DNA of 64,000 nt from Streptomyces sp. ATexAB-D23 (GTDB lineage Bacteria > Actinomycetota > Actinomycetes > Streptomycetales > Streptomycetaceae). The translations under genes were made by a program, and so were the position numbers. The notes below the pieces were generated by a model. The model did not search any database and was not told the DNA's origin. It was given only the letters and a program-made list of their open reading frames with translations. Of this stretch, positions 9,161 through 17,371 are shown one piece after another. The stretch is from contig NZ_KB892015.1 in assembly GCF_000373645.1 (NCBI RefSeq), positions 1,942 through 65,941 of the forward strand, read 5' to 3'. Every line of letters begins with the position of its first letter. Position 1 is the stretch's first letter.

Positions 9161-10294
9161 ATGCCTGAGAGCACTCCGCAGCTCGTCGACCGCAGCGGCC
9201 GCCGCTACGCACCCGACCAGCCCCGTTGGCGCGGTAACGACGGCACGCCGCTGATGATGGAACCCCTGCCCGGCATCACCCGCCGACAGATCGACACGAG
9301 CGTCAACTCCCAGTGGCGCTACCGCGCCGCGCTCCCCCTGCCTCAGACTGAACCCGTCACGTTGGGCGAAGGCCGCACGCCCTTGCTGCGACGCACTCTC
9401 GCCGGGCTCCAGGTCTCCATCAAGCCCGAGTCCATGAACCCCACTGGAAGTTTCAAGGACCGCGGCAGCTCCGTCATGATCAGCGCGCTGCGCCACCAAG
9501 GCGTCCAGCAACTCCTGGAAGACTCCAGCGGCAACGGCGGCTCCTCCGTCGCCGCATACAGCGCCGCCGCCGGCATCGACGCCCGGATCATCGCTCCCGC
9601 GTCCACCTCGCCCGCGAAGATCGTGCAGAGTCGGCTGCACGGAGCCGGCGTCGACCTTGTCCCCGGCAGCCGCCAGGACGTCGCCGACGAAGCAGTCCGG
9701 CGGGCGGGCACCCGTTTCTACGCAAGCCACAACTGGCACCCCCAGTTCCTTCAGGGCGTCAAACTGATCGCCTACGAAATCTGGGAGGACCTTGGGTTCA
9801 CCGCTCCGTCGGCCGTCATCGTCCCCGCGGGGGCCGGCAGCCTCGTGCTGGGCTGTGCCATGGGCTTCGCCGAGCTCAAACGGTCCGGCGAGATCGACCG
9901 GGTCCCCCGCATCCTGATCAGCCAGCCCGAGCGGTGCTGCCCACTCGTCCGTGCCTTGGACGACGGGGCCGCCGAGGTCGACGCCCGTACCTGGTCCAAG
10001 ACGCTCGCCGAGGGGACGGCCATCGCCCAGCCGGTACGCGATCGGGAAGTCCTCCAGGCGATCCGGGACAGCAACGGCGCCGCCACCGCAGTGGCCGAGG
10101 ACGCACTCCTACCCGCCGTCCGAGAGCTCGCCGGCAGCGGCGTGTTCGTCGAGCCCACCAGCGCCCAAGTTCTGCCGGCCCTGCGCCAGTTCCGCGCCGC
10201 CGGACACGTCGGCGCGGACGACACCGCCGTCCTGGTCCTTACCGGCTCCGGGCTGAAGGCCGCCCAGGCTCTCAGTCAGATCGTCATCGGCTAG
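9161..10294 (+). CDS. PLP-dependent enzyme, threonine synthase-like
   Basis: This 377-residue fold-type II PLP enzyme has the PLP-lysine motif NPTGSFKDRGS at about residues 90-100, the substrate/phosphate loop DSSGNGGSSVAAYSA at about 122-136, and a late VLVLTGSGLK loop. These fit threonine synthases and related beta-eliminating lyases. ATG 9161 is preceded by GGAGAGG at 9141-9147, 13 bases upstream. The gene stands apart from hom and thrB, so it may be a paralogue that acts on another O-phospho- or O-acyl-amino acid rather than the housekeeping ThrC. Confidence 0.8.
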   Translation: MPESTPQLVDRSGRRYAPDQPRWRGNDGTPLMMEPLPGITRRQIDTSVNSQWRYRAALPLPQTEPVTLGEGRTPLLRRTLAGLQVSIKPESMNPTGSFKDRGSSVMISALRHQGVQQLLEDSSGNGGSSVAAYSAAAGIDARIIAPASTSPAKIVQSRLHGAGVDLVPGSRQDVADEAVRRAGTRFYASHNWHPQFLQGVKLIAYEIWEDLGFTAPSAVIVPAGAGSLVLGCAMGFAELKRSGEIDRVPRILISQPERCCPLVRALDDGAAEVDARTWSKTLAEGTAIAQPVRDREVLQAIRDSNGAATAVAEDALLPAVRELAGSGVFVEPTSAQVLPALRQFRAAGHVGADDTAVLVLTGSGLKAAQALSQIVIG

Positions 10295-10433
10295 ACCGTG
10301 TCCGATGGGGCGGGTATCGCGTCCTCGATACCTTTCGGGGGCCGCTACCCGTTACGGGCAGGCCTGTGCCCTGCATCGCAGGTGGGTCGTGTCCTCGATC
10401 CGCCGGCGGCCCGCCGGAAGTGAGACGCCCCGC

Positions 10434-10832
10434 TCAGAGGTCTGTTGCTTCCGGGTAGTGGCGACGTAGCTCGGTGAGTATGCGCTCGTCATGAACTCGG
10501 ACGTCCCACAACGAACTGTCCACCTCCGTCAGAACCACCGCCATCTTGTCCCCGACGAACCCGCGTGCTTCGGCGTCGATCAGCTGAAGGGACTGGGTCG
10601 TCAGAGACAACAGCGTCAACGTGTCCATGCCGCCGTCGGCGGACCATCTCTCCATCTCGGCACAGCGAGGATCGACTAGCTCGTCGAATTCGACACGCCA
10701 TGTCACGCCCAGGCCGAAGCTGCCGAGGCGAACGAGTAGTTCAGCCAGGGACACGTAGTGGCTTCCACACCAGGCGGGGAACGTGATTCCCTTCATCTCC
10801 GCCGCTTCTGCTTCCGCGGTTTCGCGTGACAT
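10434..10832 (-). CDS. hypothetical protein
   Basis: This is a 132-residue soluble protein with no signal peptide or membrane segment. The middle (FPAWCGSHYVSLAELLVRLG, then GVTWRVEFDELVDP) and the C-terminus (VHDERILTELRRHYPEA) look well folded, and codon bias supports the frame. I do not recognise the family; the RxxEFDELV pattern resembles small Streptomyces immunity-like proteins, but that is weak. Confidence 0.55.
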   Translation of the reverse strand: MSRETAEAEAAEMKGITFPAWCGSHYVSLAELLVRLGSFGLGVTWRVEFDELVDPRCAEMERWSADGGMDTLTLLSLTTQSLQLIDAEARGFVGDKMAVVLTEVDSSLWDVRVHDERILTELRRHYPEATDL

Positions 10833-11145
10833 GTGGCCCTCTCGAAGCCCGCAACACAGTCATGCGCCAGGCAGTTCGGCATCCTGGGCGGCTGCACGTC
10901 ACGATCTCCTGGCCTCGTGGCGTGCAGATGCGCCATGTGAACATCCCTGCGAGATTCTCCGCAGAGGCCTGGGGTTGCGGTCCGGAGGAGATCTCTGTCG
11001 CTGACGCGGGCGGGTACGGCACGATGCGTCAGGTCGCTCCCGTCTTCGGCAGGACCTGATCAGGGCCCCCGAGGACGCACCCCAGGCTCTGCGGTGGGAC
11101 GGCCGGCCGTCCCCGCATTCGTGATGTCCTTGGATAAATAAGGTC
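10833..11145. other. stretch without a convincing gene
   Basis: A plus frame at 10826-11059 stays open but has no domain and no ribosome site. The ATAAATAAGG-like A/T-rich patch near 11135-11145 lies just past the RidA stop codon and has no obvious stem. Confidence 0.35.
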
Positions 11146-11577
11146 TCAAGAATCGAGCACGGCTGCGACGCCTTCGATCTCGACGAGTTGGTCCTTGTAG
11201 CCGAGCACGGTGACGCCCATCAAGGTGCTGGGGACGTCATGGTCGGCGAACAAGTCCCGGACCACCTGCCAGGCAGCCACCAGGTCCTCCCGGCGGGCCG
11301 ATGCGACGAGGACCCGGGTACTGATGACGTCCCGCAGTGACGCCCCCGCGGCAGCGAGAGCGGCCTGCATGTTCTCCATGGCCTTCGCTGCCTGACCCGC
11401 ATAATCCCCGATCGCCGCCGTGGAACCGTCGTCGTTCAGCGGACACGCCCCGGCGAGGAAGATCAGGCGTGACTCGGCGGGCGCGGTGGCCGCGTAGGCG
11501 TACTCGGCGATGTCGGACAGGGCGGTGGAGCGGATCAGAGTAACGGCACGAGCCACGGTTGGCGGGTCCTTTCCCAT
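11146..11577 (-). CDS. RidA (YjgF/UK114) family protein
   Basis: The product is 143 residues with the standard RidA order: LIFLAGACPLNDDG, YAGQAAKAMENMQAALAAAG, DVISTRVLVA, then ADHDVPSTLMGVTVLGYKDQLVEIEGVA. RidA enzymes hydrolyse reactive enamine/imine intermediates from PLP enzymes, releasing ammonia. The usual arginine near the C-terminal strand (family RVEI/VEIE region) is partly replaced, since the motif reads YKDQLVEIEG, so the subgroup may differ from classical RidA. Translation may start at ATG 11577 or at the in-frame GTG eight codons later. Confidence 0.8.
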   Translation of the reverse strand: MGKDPPTVARAVTLIRSTALSDIAEYAYAATAPAESRLIFLAGACPLNDDGSTAAIGDYAGQAAKAMENMQAALAAAGASLRDVISTRVLVASARREDLVAAWQVVRDLFADHDVPSTLMGVTVLGYKDQLVEIEGVAAVLDS

Positions 11578-11807
11578 CGAATGGTGAGCGGGAACATCCT
11601 GCCAACGGCCAGTTGGCTCCGCCTTCCCATTTTCCTCGCGCTCCCCCGGCCACGCTGTCCTTTCTGCACGAGATTGCCACGCCTGATGGTCACCGGCTGA
11701 TTGCGGAACCCATGAAGGGACGCTGTTCCTGGAGACAACGAGCGCATTAAACCGGTTGCCCAGCCGTGGGCCGGTGCGCAGAATCTCCGCCGTGATCCCT
11801 CAACGTC

Positions 11808-12425
11808 GTGACCGCCGCCGTCCGGAAACCGCCGCACATGTTGAGGATCACTGTCTTGAGCTACGTCATACGTGAGTACACCCCCGCCGACGAGACCGCC
11901 TGGCTGCGCTGCCGGGTGCTCTCCTTCCTGAGCACCGCCTATTTCGACGATGTTCTCAGGGCCAAGCCCGTGGTCGCCGCGCCAGGCTTCCAGTTGGTGG
12001 CGTCCGAGGAACCGGGTGCCGTCGTCGGGATTCTGGATGTCGGCGTCGAGGGGGCGCTGGCAACCGTCGACACCGTCGCCGTCCACCCCGATCACCAGCG
12101 CCGCGGCATCGGCCGCTCCCTGCTCGCCGAGGCCCGTGCCCGGTCCGGCGCCCTCGGTGTGCGGACGCTGGACGCCTGGACGCGGGACGACCCGGACACG
12201 CTGCGCTGGTACCGGGCCATGGGTTTCGCCGAGAGCGAGCACTACCTGCACGTCTACGCGAACTACTACACCGACGCCGCGGAGCCGGACCGGGCCATCG
12301 CCCAACGGCGCCCGGGGCTACGGCCGATGCTCGCCTTCCTGCACGCCGGCCTGCGTGACGAGGCGCTGCTGCGGGAGCAGTTTGCCCGGGTACACGTCTG
12401 CCGCCGCTTCGCCCTGGAACTCTGA
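11808..12425 (+). CDS. GNAT N-acetyltransferase
   Basis: The frame spans 205 residues from the GTG at 11808, but a start at ATG 11838 (MLRITVLSYVIREY) fits the fold better. The acetyl-CoA loop is seen as TVAVHPDHQRRGIGRSLL (about residues 86-103), followed by DAWTRDDPDTLRWYRAMGF, the usual C-terminal GNAT strand and helix. GNATs move an acetyl group from acetyl-CoA to an amine; the substrate is unknown. The gene ends at a strong hairpin that also serves the convergent amidohydrolase. Confidence 0.8.
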   Translation: MTAAVRKPPHMLRITVLSYVIREYTPADETAWLRCRVLSFLSTAYFDDVLRAKPVVAAPGFQLVASEEPGAVVGILDVGVEGALATVDTVAVHPDHQRRGIGRSLLAEARARSGALGVRTLDAWTRDDPDTLRWYRAMGFAESEHYLHVYANYYTDAAEPDRAIAQRRPGLRPMLAFLHAGLRDEALLREQFARVHVCRRFALEL

Positions 12426-12445
12426 GCCGGGCTCACGCACCCCGG

Positions 12446-12472
12446 CCCGTGGCCGGTCGCTCCGGCCACGGG
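12446..12472. terminator. bidirectional hairpin terminator
   Basis: A perfect 11-bp stem (CCCGTGGCCGG) with loop TCGCT lies between two convergent genes, 20 bases after the GNAT stop and 75 bases past the amidohydrolase stop. Confidence 0.7.
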
Positions 12473-12546
12473 TCCCGGCGTTCTCAGGCAACCGACCGGC
12501 GCCCCGTGGGCCTCGTCGCGGAAGGCCTGCGGAGCAGGGCGCCGGG

Positions 12547-13608
12547 TCAGCGCATGATCCGGCCCCGCAGAATCACTCGTTTCGGTTGTCCGAGAACCTG
12601 GGGCTCCGCAGCAGGGTCCCGGTCGTACGCGACGAGGTCGGCGGGCGCTCCGTCGACCAGGCCCGGCAGCCCGAGCCAGTCCCGCGCCGTCCATGAGGCA
12701 GCACCGAGCGCCTCCTCCGCCGGCATCCCTGCCCGGAGCAGCCATCGGGACTCGTTGGCGACGGTGCCGCAGGGGAAGGTGTCCGTGCCGGCCAGGACTG
12801 TGACACCCGCTTCGTGTGCCAGACGCACATTGTCGATCATGCCCTGCCAGCCGAGGAGCCAGTCCGAGCGCTTGGCGCTGGATTCGCGGCCGCGCCAGAC
12901 CTCGGCGCTCTCGGCGAATGCCGAGAGGGTCGGTACGTACGCGGTGCCCTGCCCGGCCATCAGGTCCAGGAGATCCGGATCGAGGTGCATGCCGTGTTCG
13001 AGGCTGTCGGCTCCGGCCAGGACCGCGTTTCGTGAGCCCTCACCGGTCTGGCAGTGCACGGCGACCCTCCCACCGGTTGCGTGCACCGCGTCCACGGTCG
13101 CCTTCAGCACGTCCAGGGGCACTGCCGGATCGTCCCACCGCCAGTCACCGATGACCTTGCACCATCCCGACGAAGCCGTGGCCTCCTCGACCGCGGCCCC
13201 CGCCAACTCGTGCTCGCCGACGTCTCGTCCTGCCCCGGGGAAGAAGCGCCCGGGAGTCGCCAGCCACTGCCCCGCCGATCGGACGCGCGGCAACTCGGCT
13301 TCCTTGTCGACCCAGCCAGGCATCCGCTCCACAGTCCCCGGTGTCCGCACCAGCAGCACGCCCGCGTCCCGGTGCTCCGACAAGTGCCGCCGCAACAGCT
13401 CCTCGTCGAATCTGTCATCCGGGCTCTCCGCTCCCGGATGCGTATGGACATCGACAAGACCCGGCAGCAGCCAGCCGCCGTCCACCACCGTCTCCACCTG
13501 CTTCGCGGCTGCTTCAGCCGGTGGTTCGGTCCGCAGGCGCTCCCCGTCGATCCAGAAGGTGCGCTCCTCGCGCTCGGGCAGTACGACACCGCGTATACGC
13601 ATGATCAT
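12547..13608 (-). CDS. amidohydrolase family protein
   Basis: The 353-residue protein starts at ATG 13608 (MIMRIRGVVLPEREE). The metal site motif LPGLVDVHTHPGAES is at about residues 45-60, later metal or catalytic residues appear in VAVHCQTGEG, DSLEHGMHLD and VLAGTDTFP, and the C-terminal beta sandwich closes with ADLVAYDRDP. This is the layout of the imidazolonepropionase/prolidase-like amidohydrolases, which cleave C-N bonds in the cytosol with one or two metal ions. The substrate is not predictable. An ATG two codons inside could also serve as the start. Confidence 0.82.
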   Translation of the reverse strand: MIMRIRGVVLPEREERTFWIDGERLRTEPPAEAAAKQVETVVDGGWLLPGLVDVHTHPGAESPDDRFDEELLRRHLSEHRDAGVLLVRTPGTVERMPGWVDKEAELPRVRSAGQWLATPGRFFPGAGRDVGEHELAGAAVEEATASSGWCKVIGDWRWDDPAVPLDVLKATVDAVHATGGRVAVHCQTGEGSRNAVLAGADSLEHGMHLDPDLLDLMAGQGTAYVPTLSAFAESAEVWRGRESSAKRSDWLLGWQGMIDNVRLAHEAGVTVLAGTDTFPCGTVANESRWLLRAGMPAEEALGAASWTARDWLGLPGLVDGAPADLVAYDRDPAAEPQVLGQPKRVILRGRIMR

Positions 13609-13856
13609 GGCTACGAACCTACGCGCCTCGGCCGGAGCGTCCCCAGCTCTTGGGCAGTCATTGAACGGCTCACGCTCTGGGCTTCCGGGCGGAAACTCAG
13701 CGCAGTTGCTCGGCCGGCCCGACAATGATGCCCGCCGGACCGCAGAGGTGGCAGAGCCGATAGCTGTCCTCGAACCGGGCGATCTTGCGCGAGCGGCCGG
13801 TGGGGGCCGCTGATCCGTCCCGCCTGCTCGCCTCCCCGGCCGGCGGAAACCGGGCT

Positions 13857-14318
13857 TCAGCTCCGAATCTTGCACACGTACTGGGTGAGGGCCCGGCCCG
13901 GAATCGACCCGGAGGGAACTCGGCCGACAGGGACGCCTCCCATGGCCTCGTAGAACGGCTCGGCGTTCGGGTCCGCGTCGATGGTGAACCGGGTGAACCC
14001 CAGGGCCCGAGCGGTCTCGACCGCGCGAGTGAACAGCAGACGGCCGATGCCCTGTCCGATCGCGTCAGGATCGACGAACATCATGCCCAGGACGCCGTGC
14101 GGCGGCTCCCCCTCGAAGGTCGTGAAGCCCACGACGGTGCCGTCGCGCTCCGCAACGGCTGTCCGACGGCCTGCGAGCTCCGGGCCTCTGAGCGTGAGTT
14201 CCTCGCGACACGAGGCAAGGAACTCGGCGTCATACCCCCAGTGGGCCTTCGAACGGAGGGCCAGGTCGGACAGGAAGCTCGCTTCCTCATCCCGGGCAGC
14301 CCGAATCGCGATGGTCAT
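13857..14318 (-). CDS. GNAT N-acetyltransferase
   Basis: This 153-residue GNAT starts at ATG 14318 (MTIAIRAARDEEASFL). The central strand and CoA loop read MMFVDPDAIGQGIGRLLFTRAV (about residues 81-102), followed by FTRFTIDADPNAEPFYEAMGG, a typical end of the fold. It resembles small stand-alone acetyltransferases with a YITLDADPNAEPFYE-type signature. It is not coupled to the amidohydrolase 249 bases downstream on the same strand. Confidence 0.82.
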   Translation of the reverse strand: MTIAIRAARDEEASFLSDLALRSKAHWGYDAEFLASCREELTLRGPELAGRRTAVAERDGTVVGFTTFEGEPPHGVLGMMFVDPDAIGQGIGRLLFTRAVETARALGFTRFTIDADPNAEPFYEAMGGVPVGRVPSGSIPGRALTQYVCKIRS

Positions 14319-14664
14319 GCAGCACCTCCACTTCGGTGTGGGAGGTTCCTCCCGGTACTTCCTGCCGAGCCAACGCGCGACCAGGGCTGCCGGTTCCGTT
14401 GCGCCCTTGAGCGCCGCATCAGCGCAGGGCCGGAGCGCATTCCGAAATGCTCCGTACGGGCTGCCGTCCCGGGGCGCAGACTGCCGTCGGGCCGGAGTTC
14501 GCCCGACGCGATCGCGGCGACCGGGCGGTCGAGGGTTCCTTAGCCGTGCCGGGCGAGCCATGGGCCCACTGCTGACGCGTCGCGCGGGCAGCCGGGCATC
14601 AGCGGCCTTCCGGCGGCGCAGGGCCCGTCAGCCCCGCGCCGCCGGTCGTGCGGTCCGGCCGGGG
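14319..14664. other. stretch without a convincing gene
   Basis: Minus-strand open frames extend through here from the acetyltransferase and from the hydrolase shadow, but none shows a domain. No clear hairpin or operator was found. Confidence 0.4.
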
Positions 14665-15576
14665 TCACTTGCTGGTGATGCTCCACGTGCCGTCTTCGGT
14701 CGTAGCGGCGTTGTCGAGGGCGGTCCACGCGGCGGCGTCGAGGGCGAAGGTGTTGAGGAGGTACGCGGAGATCGCGTCGGCGACGAGGGCGACGCGGGCG
14801 GGGTCCTCGTCGGTGGTCTCGGCGGCGGCCTCGCCGGCTATGCCGCCCAAGGTGTGCTCGCCCTCGGCGATGGTGAGCAGGCTCTTCGGGGAGGGGCTGA
14901 GGTGGTAGGCGTCGGTGAACCAGTCCGGTCCGCGGGTGGAGAGTTGTGACTGGTCCTTGCCGCCGGCGATGACGAGGGCCGGGGTGGTCATGGTGGAGTA
15001 GTCCGGCCTCATGAACGGGAGGTGCTCGGCGGCGAACGGGGTGAGGGTGTCGCCGGTTCCGGTCGCGGCGATGAGTGCGCCGGCGGTGGGTGCGGCGTGG
15101 GAGAAGTCCTCTCCGGGTGTGCCGTCGGCGTCGAGTACGCGTGCGCCGAGGAGCGCTCCGGCGGTCTGGGCTCCCCAGGAGTGGCCGACGATGGCGATGC
15201 GCGCGCGGTCGACGCGGGGCTCCAGGCCGCCGGCTTGGGCGAGGATGTCGCCGAGGCCGTCGAGGACCGCGTGGAGGTCGGCGATCCGGACGCGCCAGAT
15301 GGTGGCGAAGCGCGGGTCGTCCCACCCGAGGCCGTTGCGGCGGGAGTCCAGGTGGGTGGGCTGCACGACGACGAATCCGGCGGCGGCCCATCGGTCGACG
15401 AGGGGCTCGTATCCGTCCATGGACCAGGCGTTGCCGTGGGAGAAGACAATGACGGGTAGGTTCTGGCCCGAGAGCGGGGCGGTGACCTTCACCAGCAGGT
15501 CGGTGCCGCGGCCGGGCGCGGGGACGGTGATGGGCTTGACCGCGACGATCCGCTGGTCGAGGTGGCTGGAAGACAT
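14665..15576 (-). CDS. alpha/beta hydrolase
   Basis: This 303-residue alpha/beta hydrolase has the oxyanion stretch LPVIVFSHGNAWSMDGY (about 38-54), the nucleophile elbow IVGHSWGAQTAG (Ser at about 133), an acid region in VIAGGKDQSQLS, and the catalytic His in GEHTLGG. The pattern resembles chlorophyllase/dienelactone hydrolase-type esterases. It is cytosolic. It is divergent from a TetR gene with tandem palindromes in the shared 102-base promoter region, so it is very likely repressed by that regulator. Confidence 0.83.
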   Translation of the reverse strand: MSSSHLDQRIVAVKPITVPAPGRGTDLLVKVTAPLSGQNLPVIVFSHGNAWSMDGYEPLVDRWAAAGFVVVQPTHLDSRRNGLGWDDPRFATIWRVRIADLHAVLDGLGDILAQAGGLEPRVDRARIAIVGHSWGAQTAGALLGARVLDADGTPGEDFSHAAPTAGALIAATGTGDTLTPFAAEHLPFMRPDYSTMTTPALVIAGGKDQSQLSTRGPDWFTDAYHLSPSPKSLLTIAEGEHTLGGIAGEAAAETTDEDPARVALVADAISAYLLNTFALDAAAWTALDNAATTEDGTWSITSK

Positions 15577-15619
15577 GGGAGTCCTGCGCTTTCCCGGTGA
15601 GATCGCTCTGCCATACTTT

Positions 15620-15661
15620 GGCGGAGCACCGTTCCGCCAACTTAGCGGAACATTGTTCCGC
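15620..15661. promoter_or_regulatory. tandem TetR-type operators
   Basis: Two related palindromes lie between the divergent hydrolase and TetR genes. GCGGAACATTGTTCCGC (15645-15661) is symmetric except at its centre. GGCGGAGCACCGTTCCGCC (15620-15638) is a degenerate copy. Their centres are 24 bp apart. The arms share the sequence GCGGA..TTCCGC. Confidence 0.65.
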
Positions 15662-15678
15662 GAGCAAAGGAGGGCGTC

Positions 15679-16254
15679 GTGCCGGAACCGGTCGGGGTAC
15701 GCCAGGCACAGGCGCAGCGCACCCGCAACGGCGTGCTGGCGGCCGCGGCGGCGGTCTTCGTGGACCAGGGCGTCCAAGCCCCCATCCGTGACATCGCCGA
15801 GCGTGCCGGCGTGGGCATCGGCACGCTCTATCGGCACTTCCCGACCCGGGCGGATCTCGTCACCGCCGTCTACCGGCACCAGATCGACACCTGTGCCGCA
15901 CTCGCGCCCCAACTCCTGGAGGAATCGGCCTCCCCGTTCACCGCGCTGTCGCACTGGGTGGACGCCTTCGTGGAGTTCCTGGTGACCAAGCACGGGCTCG
16001 GTGCCGCGCTGGGATCCGGCGACGCGGGGCTGGAGAACCTCCACAAGCTCATGCTCGACACCCTGGTCCCGGCCTGCGCGACGCTGCTCGACGCCTGTGC
16101 CGCCGCCGACGAGGTCAGTCCCGACGTGACCGCCTATACGCTCATGCGCGCCATCGGGAACCTCTGTATCACGGGCCCCGACTACGACCGGGCCGACGCC
16201 GGGCGCATGGTCGCCACGCTCCTCGCCGGGTGCCGCCACCACGGGAGGGTGTAG
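15679..16254 (+). CDS. TetR family repressor
   Basis: The 191-residue product starts at GTG 15679 behind AGGAGGG. The N-terminal helix-turn-helix is clear: RTRNGVLAAAAAVFVDQG, then IRDIAERAGVGIGTLYRHFPTRADLV (about residues 13-60). The C-terminal part (DAFVEFLVTKHGLGAAL and on) is the ligand-binding helical domain of the SACE_7040-like group. It should bind the two palindromes directly upstream and control itself and the divergent hydrolase. Confidence 0.9.
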   Translation: MPEPVGVRQAQAQRTRNGVLAAAAAVFVDQGVQAPIRDIAERAGVGIGTLYRHFPTRADLVTAVYRHQIDTCAALAPQLLEESASPFTALSHWVDAFVEFLVTKHGLGAALGSGDAGLENLHKLMLDTLVPACATLLDACAAADEVSPDVTAYTLMRAIGNLCITGPDYDRADAGRMVATLLAGCRHHGRV

Positions 16255-16264
16255 GGCCCCCAGG

Positions 16265-16290
16265 GGATCTTCGCGGGCCCGAGAAGATCC
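16265..16290 (+). terminator. hairpin after the TetR gene
   Basis: An 8-bp stem (GGATCTTC / GAAGATCC) with a 10-base loop begins 11 bases after the TetR stop codon. It is moderate in strength. Confidence 0.45.
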
Positions 16291-16516
16291 GCCGGACAGG
16301 CCCTGTCGGCCCGCCTTCACCGCCGCTGGGCCCGACACCGCCTCGGCTGCCGGGTGGAAAGTGACGTCGCGGGGGTGAAGTCGTGGCGTCCACCGCGCGA
16401 TGGCCCACGGACGCTGCTGCCCGCCCGCGCCTTGTCAGCACCCGCATCCGGCCGGGGTGGGTGAAGGACCGGTCCCTGCGTGCGTGATGCCGTCGGGATG
16501 GCGGCCTTCCCGTACC

Positions 16517-17371
16517 TCATTCCAGTTTCTTGAACCGGTGGCCCGCCCACATCAGGGCCCCCGCGCCGCCGATCAGGAGCAGGGCCGCTTCCACGGGAAG
16601 GGGCAGCTGCCGGCCGGCCCATTCGATGCCACCGACCGCCGAGCTGTTGGGTACCCGCAGGGCGATGCTGCGGCGGAGCATGTCGACGCCGTGGGCGAGC
16701 GGGTTCGCGGCGGCCAGGACGTGGGTCCAGCCGGGGAGGGACTGGAGTGGGAAGAAGCCGCCGGAGAGGAACAGCAGGGGCATCATCACCACGCCGAGCA
16801 ACGTGTGGAACGCCTCCGGCCTGCGAAGACTTACCGCCAGGGTGAGGGCCAGCGCGGTGATGGTGAACGAGATGAGGACCATGCCGACGAGCAGCAGCGC
16901 CAGAAGGAGCGGGTCGTAGGGCAGACCGACCACGCCGGCCAGGCTGAGCAGTACGGCGCCCTGGGCCGTGGCGACGAGGGTGCCACCGGCACAGCTGCCC
17001 AGGAGCAGCGTCGAGCGGTTGACCGGAGCCATCAGGAGTTCGCGCAGGTAGCCGCTCTGTCGGTCGGTGATCAGGCGGATGCCGACCAGGATGGCCGGTG
17101 TCTGCACCGTCATCATGAGCATGCCGGGGTAGAGGTAGGTCTGGTAGCCGACCCCCAGCGATGAGCTGGGGATGAGGGCTGCCAGTCCCCCTCCCAGGAT
17201 CAGCAGGTACAGCACGGGGTGGAGCAGCATCAGCGCGGTGTGGGCGCGTTGGCCGGCCAGCCGCAGCAGATCGCGGTAGATCAGGGCGTGGATCGCGCGC
17301 AGTTCATGTTGCAGGCGGGTCGGGCGTTCACCGGACGGGGCGACCTGGGCGTCGAGAGGAAGTGTGGTCAT
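16517..17371 (-). CDS. lanthipeptide ABC exporter, permease
   Basis: This 284-residue ABC-2 type permease has about six membrane segments, among them ALMLLHPVLYLLILGGGLAA, LLALLLVGMVLISFTITALA and FHTLLGVVMMPLLFLSGGFF, with a closing LLIGGAGALMWAGH. The DRQSGYLRELLMAPVNRS loop is typical of DrrB/NodJ-like exporters. Its ATG (17371) overlaps the ATPase stop by 4 bases, so the two form one transporter. Placed after lanL and lanA, it should export the modified peptide, like the VenT/VenH pair of the venezuelin locus. Confidence 0.85.
   Translation of the reverse strand: MTTLPLDAQVAPSGERPTRLQHELRAIHALIYRDLLRLAGQRAHTALMLLHPVLYLLILGGGLAALIPSSSLGVGYQTYLYPGMLMMTVQTPAILVGIRLITDRQSGYLRELLMAPVNRSTLLLGSCAGGTLVATAQGAVLLSLAGVVGLPYDPLLLALLLVGMVLISFTITALALTLAVSLRRPEAFHTLLGVVMMPLLFLSGGFFPLQSLPGWTHVLAAANPLAHGVDMLRRSIALRVPNSSAVGGIEWAGRQLPLPVEAALLLIGGAGALMWAGHRFKKLE

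Noticed and set aside
14540..15709. 389-residue basic ORF on the minus strand
   Set aside because: It is a frame shadow of the alpha/beta hydrolase, with runs of Arg, Pro and His and no domain.
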